64,000 nt of DNA, taken from positions 2,255,001-2,319,000 of the forward strand of contig CM061062.1 in the NCBI GenBank assembly GCA_030762895.1. Direction: 5' to 3'. Origin of the DNA: Sophora flavescens. Its lineage: Eukaryota; Streptophyta; Magnoliopsida; Fabales; Fabaceae. Each line of letters begins with the position of its first letter. Within the stretch, counting starts at the first letter, position 1. The notes under the pieces are model-generated. The model did not search any database. It was not told the origin of the DNA and saw only the letters and a program-made list of their open reading frames with translations. Shown here piece by piece: positions 55,110 through 64,000 of the stretch. The translations under genes were made by a program, and so were the position numbers.

Positions 55110-56032
55110 GATGACCCAATCGGAGCTATGCCAATACCCGAACAGTGACATGGGAATCAGGAAATAGAAGTAATACACACAACTCAGTGGTTAACAGGAG
55201 CACGAACTCGGTCAACGACTCCAATAGTTTGAAAACCACAGGATCGATTAGGGGAAGGGAGTTCAAGATCCTAACCCAGGCTGAGAAGCAAGACAAAAGG
55301 GAGAAGGGGTTATGCTTTAGATGCGATGGGAAATTTGGCCCTGGGCATGTTTGTGCTAACAAACAATTACAACTTCTGGTGTTAGAGGAGGAAGATAAGG
55401 AAAACGAGGAGGAAGAGGAAGTGACACCCCATGAAATAGAACTCAAGAACTTGCAGCTGTCATTATACAGCATTACAGGAATCACGTCAAAAAAATCTAT
55501 CAAGCTGTGGGGAGAACTAGCAGGAAGGAAGGTGATAGTGCTCCTTGATTGTGGGGCTTCCCACAACTTCATCTCCTCAGTGTTAGTGGAAGAGGCCGAG
55601 TCAATACATGTGGCTAAAACTGTTCCTTATACGGTGGAGGTCGGGGATGGTAGGAAGATTCGATGTAAAGGAGTTTGTCCTAAACTAATGCTGAAGATTC
55701 AAGGGTTAGAAGTGCAACAAGACTTCTATATCTTTGAACTAGGAGGGGTGGATATTGTTTTGGGGATGGAGTGGTTGGCTGGTCTGGGAGAGATTAGGGC
55801 GAATTTTCAGGAGCTGACACTTAAGGTGCCTACAACTAATGGTACCCAGATGTTAAGAGGTGAACCAGCCTTGGCTAGGGCAGCAGCTTCATTCAAATCT
55901 GTGACGAAGGCTATTCAAGCAGAGGGGCAAGGATTTATCCTGGATTATCAAGGCATGCAAGCCATTTTGGGGGAGATCAACAGAAACACAATGGTTAGCT
56001 GGGGTATTGAACAATTTCGTAGAAGTTTTTAA
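55110..56032 (+). pseudogene. Reina-like zinc knuckle and protease
   Basis: The frame contains the knuckle CFRCDGKFGPGHVC at about 55315, an acidic stretch, and the retropepsin with LLDCGASHNF (D-C-G-A instead of D-S/T-G-A) and DIVLGMEWL. The frame ends at a TAA near 56030; the next part is in another frame. It would process the polyprotein. Apart from frame breaks it is well preserved. Confidence 0.85.
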
Positions 56033-58812
56033 GGAACCCCAGGGATTACCTCCACCCAGGAGACATGATCATGCAATTACTCTCAAGGAAGGAGCTGATA
56101 TCCCCAACCTACGTCCCTACAGGTACCCTCATTACCAAAAAAATGAAATAGAAAGGCTTGTCAATGATATGCTGAAATCAGGAGTCATAAGGCCTAGTGT
56201 TAGCCCATATTCTAGCCCTATTATCTTGGTGAAAAAGAAGGATGGGAGTTGGCGTTTTTGTGTGGACCCTAAACAAGGTGACAGTGCCTGACAAATTCCC
56301 TATACCTATTATTGATGAATTTCTAGATGAGTTGGGAGGAGCAAAGGTTTTTTCTAAACTAGACTTACGATCCAGATATCACCAAATTAGAATGAAGGAG
56401 AGAGATATTGACAAAACTGCATTTAGGACTCACGAAGGCCATTACAAGTTTGTTGTAATGCCATTCAGTCTCACAAATGCACCCTCTACATTTCAGTCCC
56501 TCATGAATGAAGTCCTTAGACCATATCTCAGGAAATTTGCTCTTGTATTCTTTGATGACATTCTGGTGTACAGCAAGAGCAGGGAAGACCATATTGAACA
56601 TTTGCAAGCTGTCCTATTACTGCTGCAGCAGAACCATCTGTATGCCAATAAGAAAAAGTGTACGTTTGGGCAGGAACAAATTGAATATCTAGGCCACATC
56701 ATCTCAGGGAAGGGCGTAGCTGCAGACCCAAGGAAAATAGAAGTCATGAAGCAATGGCCTACTCCCAAAGATGTTAAGGCTTTGAGAGGGTTTCTAGGCC
56801 TCACAGGGTACTATAGAAGATGTGTGCAGAATTATGGTAAGAACGCCCGGCCCTTAACCATGTTACTAAGGAAGGATGGGTTCCTCTGGAGTCCAGAAGC
56901 TCAGACCGCTTTCGATTCACTAAAGAATGCCATGGCACAGCTCCCAATATTGACTGTTCCAAACTTTGACAAATCGTTTATAATTGAGACGGATGCGTCT
57001 AATAAAGGATTGGGAGCAGTCTTGTTACAAGAAGGCAGACCTGTAGCATTCTTGAGCCAAACTTTATCTGATAGAGCACAAAAAAAATCTGTATACGAGA
57101 GGGAATTGATGGCCATTGTCATGACAGTGCAAAAGTGGAGGCATTACTTGATGGGCAAGCATTTCATCATTCATACAGACCAACAAAGTCTGAAGTTTTT
57201 AACAGAACAGAGGGCGTTAGGTGAGGAACAATTTAAGTGGACTTCTAAGCTAATGGGGTTTGATTTTGAAATAAAATACAAGCCCGGAAGTGATAATAGA
57301 GCAGCAGATGCTCTCCCCAGAAGAATGACCTATGCTGCCATATCAGTAGTTCAATTTTCAGAAATGGAAGAATGGGAGGAAGAAGCTCACAAGGACAACA
57401 AGCTGCAAAGTATTATTCACGACCTCATTAGAGACCTGAACTCTCATCCGAGATACTCATTTGTGGGTAAGAAGTTATTGTATAAAGGGAAGTTGGTGCT
57501 GCCCAAGACTTCCTCAAAGATCCCTATATTACTTAAGGAGTTTCATAGCTCTGCCATTGGGGGTCATTCAGGATTTTTCAGATCATATAAAAGGATAGCT
57601 GCCCTGGTGTACTGGGAGGGAATGAGAAAGGATATTCATCAGTATGTAGCCACTTGTGAGAATTGTCAACTCAATAAGTACCAAACCCTGTCTCCTGCGG
57701 GTCTTTTGCAACCTCTTCCTATCCCAACTCAGGTTTAGGCAGATGTCTCAATGGATTTTATAGAAGGATTACCCAAGGCACAAGGGAAGGATGTAATATT
57801 AGTGGTGGTGGATCGCCTTACAAAATATGCCCACTTTATCTCACTCAGCCATCCATTCACAGCAAGGGATGTGGCAGAAATATTCATCCGAGAAGTGGTC
57901 AAATTGCACGGCTTCCCATCTACCATAATCTCGGACAGAGATAAGGTATTCCTTAGTAATTTATGGACTGAACTTTTCAGATTAGTAGGGACAAGATTAA
58001 AGTTCAGTTCTGCCTATCATCCACAATCGGATGGGCAAATAGAAAGTGTTAATAGGTGTTTAGAAACCTATTTGAGATGTTTGACAGTATCCAAACCCAA
58101 GCAGTGGCCAAAATGGCTCAGTTGGGCTGAGTTTTGGTTCAACACCAATTACAATAGCTCAACCAAACTAACTCCATTTAGGACCCTTTACGGTCGATAC
58201 CCACCTCACCTCCTTAAAGGAACTACTATACCCTCTGCTGTGGAAGAAGTTACTCTAATGACTCAAGAAAGAGATGTGATTCTGCATGATCTCAAGGGTA
58301 ACCTCCTCAAGGCTCAAGGACAAATGAAAGCTACAACTGATAAATCCAGAAGGGATGTTACATATGCGATAGGAGATTGGGTCTACTTAAAATGACAGCC
58401 ATATCGGTTGCGATCTTTAGCCAAAAAGATGAATGAGAAGTTGTGGCCTAGGTTCTATGGGACTTACCAGATCTGTAAGCGAGTGGGGCAGATTGCATAT
58501 CAGCTAGAACTCCCCACAGGAAGTCGTATCCACCCTGTTTTCCATGTTTCACTGCTCAAGAAGGTCGTGGGACCATCAGTGGTACCACAACCTCTACCTC
58601 AAGCACTCAGTGAAGATCTTGAGCTGCTGGTTGAGCCGGAACAAGTGCTGAAGGTCAAGACGGGAGATGCAGGGCATGTAGAGGTGCTAATCCAGTGGAA
58701 GGACCTACCCGAGTTTGAAGCCACATGGGAGTCTTATGATGTGATTAATGGACAATTTCCCCTTTTCCACCTTGAGGACAAGGTGAAACTTTTGGGGGGG
58801 GAGTATTGTTAG
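56007..58812 (+). pseudogene. Reina-like reverse transcriptase, RNase H, integrase and chromodomain
   Basis: The reverse transcriptase starts in one frame (GVIRPSVSPYSSPIILVKKKD) and shifts near 56275. It continues with FSKLDLRSRYHQI and the catalytic VFFDDILVYS. RNase H has ETDASNKGLGAVL, YERELMAI and HTDQQSLKF. Integrase has the zinc H-H-C-C (ATCENCQLNK) and the core with DFIEGLPK, ISDRDKVF and QIESVNR, so the D-D-E triad is present. A TAG at about 57736 and a TGA near 58393 interrupt the frame. The C-terminus has the GPY-type region KLWPRFYGTYQI and a chromodomain (VLIQWKDLPEFEATWESYD), which steers insertion toward heterochromatin marks in characterised chromoviruses. The last codons run into the 3' LTR. 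Confidence 0.92.
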
Positions 58813-59175
58813 CTCAAGACCTCCTATATACAAGACTTATACCAGAAAGAAGAAACAATCCAAAGTCACTAGCTACGGCTAATAACTAGCTAGCTGAAAC
58901 AATTATTAGTAACCAATTACTATATAGTATAAATAGAGAAAAAAGGGAGGGAAGTTAGGCATTCTGTTAGTTGGTTAGAAAATTGGTTGGGAGAGACTAG
59001 GCTCTCAAACTCCTAGCTATTCTCCCCCCCCCCCCCTCCCTCTCTCTCTCTCTCCCTCCCTCTCCCTGTATCTTCTTGATTCTTTCTCTGGTTTAGGGCA
59101 CAATTCCCTCAGAGATTTCTGCAATATACACTATAGTGAACCATAGTTCACTGAATTCAATAGCCAGTTCTATCA
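58788..59175 (+). repeat. Reina-like purine tract and 3' LTR
   Basis: The G-run TTTTGGGGGGGGAG precedes the LTR start at 58807. The pol stop TAG at about 58810 is formed by the LTR start TGTTAG. This LTR has a run of 13-14 C where the 5' LTR has CT repeats. Confidence 0.9.
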
Positions 59176-59311
59176 TCTTGCTGTAATTATATAGCAAGAA
59201 ATGATGAACCGCGTACCGATACCTATACCACGTATTAGAGAGTATTGTGAACCTGGTAATTATATGGATCACAGGTTCACCCTATGCTAGAATTGCAATC
59301 AATAAGTGGCA

Positions 59312-59530
59312 TAAAGATGCCAATTATACCAATGTGTGTTGGTCCCGATGGAATGGACTTGGGTCCCTTAAGCATGTCATCCTAGGTTTGATCCCTGGAT
59401 CTATGTGTATGAAAAAAATATTATTCGCGGAGGGGTCCCCACTTAGGCACCTGATAGTATCTTGAGAGATTAGTCTCTCACCTATGAGGGAGGTGGGAAG
59501 ATAATCTGAGAAACCCAAAAAGAAAAAAAT
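59312..59530 (+). mobile_element. SINE with polymerase III boxes and target duplication
   Basis: ATGCCAATTA at about 59314 and again at 59530 form a target duplication. Inside, TGGTCCCGATGG (59340) fits an A-box and GGTTTGATCCC (59384) fits the B-box of a tRNA-derived promoter. The body has the palindrome-like GAGAGATTAGTCTCTC and ends AACCCAAAAAGAAAAAAA. The related copy lies at 5585-5772. Confidence 0.7.
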
Positions 59531-59759
59531 GCCAATTACCATTCTGACTAGATGGGGGGAAAAAAGTAAATAGGAGGATATAATACCTAATAAGCCTACC
59601 CAATTCCTGTCAAGCATAGAAAGTCTTTCTTTCAATATATATTGGGATTTGGGAATACTCTTATCAACCTTCCTGCTGAACTGAACTTTGTTGAAACTGA
59701 CATCTGACATCTGACATTAATTAATTAAAATTCTTTGGCAACAACTTACATCTTGCTAG

Positions 59760-61105
59760 TGTTGGGGTTTTCATGAGATAATCATCTTTAAAAATCATAT
59801 CTCAAGGCAGAATAAAACAATTCCCATGGATTGCGTATTTCACTGTGATCACAAGTGCCATGAAGGAGAAGCACCTCCACTCAGTCCACACGAGCAAATG
59901 GACGTCGGAGCTTTCCGTCTTGTGCTAGCTGACTGCTATGGGAGGCCAGGTTAATGAGTCTTAGTTTAGAGGGAGATTAATAGTCTATTTATAAGTCAAA
60001 CTCCTCTTGACCTAACTGCTCACTTGTTGGGCCTTGTACGCTACAAGTCCAATAAGCTTTAAATTAATAAAATCATATTTAATTAATTGACCCGCTCCGC
60101 ATTTGCTCTTTGCATGTAACCCTGTAGGCTCCCACTAAGTTGGCAATAATATTAAATATTACAATAATATCAAATATTAATTATAATATTAAATATTATA
60201 AATAATGAGCGGCATCTAGCAATGCATCATTACTACCCAATTAGCGAGAGTATCGGTGATCCGATTTTAGTCTTAACGCTACCAAAATTTACCGTGCAGT
60301 AAATGTCCCTTTGTCCATATGTCTTAATTGAACACAAGGCATAATAGTGTCATCCTTGTTATGTTCAATTATTTGTTCCTCGATCCCCGAGTAGACATGT
60401 AATCATAAATGGACCCAATATCACATATTGGCCCACTTCCACATGGCCACGCATATTTCACGTCTTACTCTATCGAGGGGCCCAAGACATTACCCCTGTT
60501 ATGTAGGAGGGACAAATCCTGTCTACATCACCCACACTCCTCAACATGATTTATTGCAGGCCCAATAACTACCTTTATGACCACCCTGTTACGCGTGACG
60601 TTTGATAGCATTAAAGCCTACAACTCCTCATGTAGGAATGGTAGTGACTTCAAGTCGAAGGACTACTTCACTATGGTCGCCATGAGAATACTTATGACAC
60701 TTACATAACTATTATGAAGTATCCTCATAGTGGGTCATCCGGTATAAATATTACTCATAATATTTATACATGTGTGCCGACTTGATATCACATATCCATG
60801 ACCCGTCAGATGTGGTCATCAGTCTACTCACACAACAGTCTCTATGTATTATTGTCGTCCTAATTAACAATAATATTTGACTACAGATATTTAAGAATAG
60901 GATTCTTTTCTTCAAGGAGGTCTCATGATTAAGTCATGCACTTAATATCTCATTGAATGAACTGCCCATTCTAAGGACTTTATCATGCTATAAACTAATA
61001 ACATAATAAATTAATGCATTATTCATATATCAAATATATGATCAAAGTCATGATACAAATGATGATCTATTCAAAATAGATTGGCCACTAGGGCTTACAC
61101 CAACA
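59760..61105 (-). repeat. LTR of the minus-strand Copia element (1346 bp)
   Basis: On the minus strand it starts TGTTGGTGTAAGCCCTAGTG and ends GAAAACCCCAACA. The inner boundary has an AGTGGAAAATT purine-rich tract at 61106-61120. No coding sequence. Confidence 0.8.
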
Positions 61106-61109
61106 ATTT

Positions 61110-64000
61110 TCCACTAGCACTAGAGTCAACCGGGCATCAGTCTAACACCCATTGATCTAGTGTGAGTGTCATGCAACCATTGAGTGAGATACTCCATTAA
61201 CATATACTGTTTAGTGTTGTCATTCTGCACATTTTCACATCTCTTTTCTATCGATCATCAATAGAATGAGATGGAAGCACCTATGTATATGTTCGGATCG
61301 CTGGTGAGAGCAAGTTTCCTTAGCTGATGCGATTACTCTATCATCATCACAATGAGATCAACGGAGTTCGCAAAGTTAGGAATTATTCCTAGTTCATAAA
61401 TGAACTTCCTGATCCCAACGACCTTTAAATCTGCATTTAAGGCAACTATATACTTGGCCTCTGTAATGAATTCTACAACTGTCTCATGCTTGAAACCTTT
61501 TCAAGCTCCCAGTGCCACCATTAAGATAAAACACAAATCCAGACTGCGATCTGGAATAACTTTTATTGGTTTGGAAATGGTGTTGATGTAACACCTTACA
61601 ACGAATTCTTCGAAACCTTCATTTGTCAAGAATGTATCATAAGTTCTTCTCAGATACTTAAGGATGTTCTTGACTGAACTTCAGTGACCTTCATTGATTT
61701 CAATTGGTACCTTCTTGTCATGCTCAAAGCATACAAGATAATTGGTGTAGTACATAATGTACTTTGACTAAGGCCTAATAACTTCAGTGATCTATCTCTA
61801 TAGATCCTAAGTCCAAATACGTAGGAAGCCTCGCCTAAGTCCTTCATCGAGAAACAATTCCCTAACCATTTTTCACATTTTGCAGTGTAGGGATATATTT
61901 TCGATAAGTAGTATGTCATCCACATACAAAACAAGAAAGACAATCTCACTCCCATTAACCTTCTTTTACATACAAGGTTCATCCCCGTTCTCGATAAATC
62001 TAAACTGTCTTATAGCTTTATCAAATTGAAGATTCCAGCTTCTGGAAGCTTACTTTAATCCAACAATGGATCTTTGCAACTTACCTATCTTTATAACATC
62101 CTTTGGATCGAAAAAACCCTTGGTTTGTGTCATGTACACATCCTCGAGTAGATCCCCGTCAAGGAATGCGGTCTTGAAATCCATCTGCCAGATTTCATAG
62201 TCATAGTATGCAACAATAGCAAGCATAATCCGGATAGATTTAAGCATCGTTATTGGGGAGAAAGTTTCATCATGGTCTACACCATGAATTTGCTTGAAAC
62301 CTTTCCCAACCAGTCGCAGCTTAAAGGTACCCACTTTACCATCCATGTCAGTCTTCTTCTTGAAGACCCATTTGCACCCTATGGGTTTTACCTCTTCGGG
62401 TGGCTCAACCAAGGTCCCTAACTGGTTCATGTACATGGATTCTATCTCGGATCACATGGCCTCAAGCCACTTCTCAGATTCTGTACCAATTATGGCCTCT
62501 TGGTAGGTTACAGGCTTATCTTGATCCATGAGCAGCACATCACCTTCCTGAGTCAGGCGAAGCCCATATCTCTAGGTTGGTGACTGTTTGACCTACGCAA
62601 GTCTTGTGTTGCTTGAACCAGCGGTTCAACCACAACATCTTGTGGACCCGGTTCTTGTTCCATTGTAGGCAAGTCGATATTTTGTGGTACTTGGATTTCT
62701 CCAAGTTCTACATTTCTCCCACTGTCTCCTTTGGAGATGTATTCCTTCTTAAGGAACACTCCAATCCTAGAGACAAACACTTTGTCCTTGAAGGGGTTGT
62801 TGAATTAATATCCTTTGGTTACCTTAGGATATCCCACAAATATACACTTATCCAATTTGGGCCCAAGTTTATCCGTCATAAGACATTTCATATAAACCTG
62901 ATATCCCCAAATCCTCATCAATGACAAACTGGGCCTTCGGCCCATCCATATCTCATATGGACTATTTTCAACCGCCTTAGGTGGAACACGGTTAAGAGTG
63001 AATAAAGTTGTAATTAGAGCAAAACCGCAGAAAGATTCTTAAAAGGTATCAATGACTCATCATATATCGTACCATGTCTAACAAGGTGCGATTCCTCCTT
63101 TCTGACACGCCATTCCATTGTGGCATTCCAGGAGGTGTGAGTTAAGACACCATCCCACACTCTCTCAGATAGTCATTAAACTCTTGGCTTAAGTATTCAC
63201 CACCATGATCTGATCATATGACCTTAATAATTTTGTCAAGTTGGTTATCCACTTCATTCTTGAACTCTTTGGACTTTTCAAAGGTTTCAGACTTGTGTTT
63301 CATGAGATACACAAATCCATATCTACTGAAATCATCAGTAAACGTGACGAAGTAAGGATAACCACATCTAGCATACTTGTTTAGGGGCCCACATACATCA
63401 CTATGTATCAAGCCCAAAAGATCACTGACCCTTTCACCTTGCCCGATGAATGGGGCCTTAGTTATCTTCCCCAACAAGCAAGATTTGCATACATCAAACG
63501 ATTCATAATCGAATGAGTCCAAGAGTCCATCCTTATGGAGCTTGGAGATGCGTTTCTCACCTATATGTCCTAAACGACAATGCCAATGGTTTTCGTATTT
63601 GTATTATAGATGGCATATGAGGATTCAGGATACAAAGTCCGTTATCCAAAAACTTGCTAGCATAGAAAATATCATGCGATTGATGTTTGTACCAATAGCT
63701 GGAACCTAATAACACTTATTTAGTTCCAAAAAAGGCCCCGAAGGCAAAGTCAAAACTTCTATAGTTAATGCAGCAACTTTTACTCTATTTCCTATTCACA
63801 AGTTGACTTCGCCTTCAGTCAACGTCCTACTCCCTTTGATCCTTCACATTAATGTGAGATCCACATGCGGTATCAAATAGCCATGATTTTGAAGTAGGTT
63901 GACTTCTACAACACAATGCTCGAAGAGGAAGTCATACTTCCTTTCCTTTCATATACTCTTTCTGATATCTCTAGCAGTTTTCAAATGTCCGGTCAAACTG
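61110..64000 (-). pseudogene. Minus-strand Copia Pol, decayed
   Basis: Protease DTACGSHI lies at 63874-63851 (usual DTGCGSHI). The pre-integrase zinc part CRLGHIGEKR and CKSCLLGK is at about 63590-63480. The integrase core (63522-63214) has LIHSDVCGP and TDDFSRYG. Reverse transcriptase (62436-62050) has GCKWVFKKK, QMDFKTAFLDGDL and VYMTQTKGF; its catalytic YVDD is at 61926-61915 in a shifted frame. RNase H remnants (EAKYIVALNA) lie near 61470. Multiple stops and shifts; not functional. Confidence 0.85.

Larger units (their letters stand above)
53927..59175 (+). mobile_element. Reina-like Ty3/gypsy chromovirus, nearly complete
   Basis: 5249 bp with LTRs of 353 and 369 bp, both starting TGTTAGCTCAAGACC and ending CAGTTCTATCA. 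The target duplication TCTTG is exact (53922-53926 and 59176-59180). Order: primer site, Gag, zinc knuckle, protease, reverse transcriptase, RNase H, integrase, chromodomain. Short LTRs with a C-terminal chromodomain suggest the Reina branch; a formal tree was not made. The frame is broken by about three shifts and two stops, and the LTRs differ by a few percent, so it is moderately young but inactive. It sits about 2.2 kb upstream of the rbcS start codon. Confidence 0.93.
59760..64000 (-). mobile_element. Copia-type retrotransposon on the minus strand, 3' part
   Basis: The 3' LTR occupies 59760-61105 on the plus axis, with TGTTGG at 59760 and CCAACA at 61105. Reading leftward from 64000 the order is protease, integrase, reverse transcriptase, RNase H, LTR, typical of Copia. 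Its 5' end lies beyond the window. A Tork/Angela-like lineage is possible from the integrase text but not shown. Confidence 0.85.

Overview
This is plant nuclear DNA, AT-rich with TA-rich introns and packed with LTR retrotransposons and small DNA transposons. The 176-residue RuBisCO small subunit encoded at 50286-51707 (minus strand) has the transit peptide start MASSMISSPAVTTV and the C-terminus YKPPGF, which are typical of legumes. A SIRE-type Copia element with an env-like region is also present. The best inference is a legume (Fabaceae); the species cannot be named from the sequence.

Layout: (1) 1-3.3 kb holds a three-exon gene for a 171-aa conserved plant protein of unknown function, with a leader intron. 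(2) 3.3-9.56 kb is gene-free and holds SINE-like and MITE copies plus a 1.2-kb MULE-like element with 40-bp terminal inverted repeats (6811-8020). (3) 9567-47714 is one nest of transposons. A 5.7-kb Copia element (target duplication TTGTG) was split in its 5' LTR by a CACTA element (9892-42347, duplication TGT). The CACTA element received a Tekay-type Ty3 element (13102-29556). That element's 5' LTR was split by a young Athila-type gag-protease element (16052-23540, duplication GGCGT/GGCAT). A SIRE-type Copia element with a degenerate env-like region (29557-39363) abuts the Tekay 3' LTR. A 673-bp hAT-type MITE (39623-40295, duplication CTTGTGAG) sits in the CACTA transposase gene. (4) 47.7-50.1 kb holds degenerate DNA-transposon sequence and a 38-bp minisatellite. 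(5) 50286-51707 (minus) is an intact rbcS gene with a TATA box and an I-box/G-box/I-box light-response module. (6) 53927-59175 is a nearly complete Reina-like chromovirus with chromodomain, target duplication TCTTG. (7) 59312-59530 is a SINE. (8) 59760-64000 is the 3' part of a minus-strand Copia element that runs out of the window.

Only two host genes are supported: the unknown 171-aa gene and rbcS. The Athila-type gag-protease frame is the only long intact transposon reading frame; the other element genes carry stops and frameshifts. I found no new enzymatic system. The most unusual material is the nest with four exact or near-exact target duplications, a double-palindrome CACGGCC array shared by the LTRs and the 3' noncoding region of the Athila-type element, a perfect 50-bp hairpin in the CACTA end, an exon duplication inside the CACTA gene, and a TTCCGGAA palindrome series in the MULE-like element.
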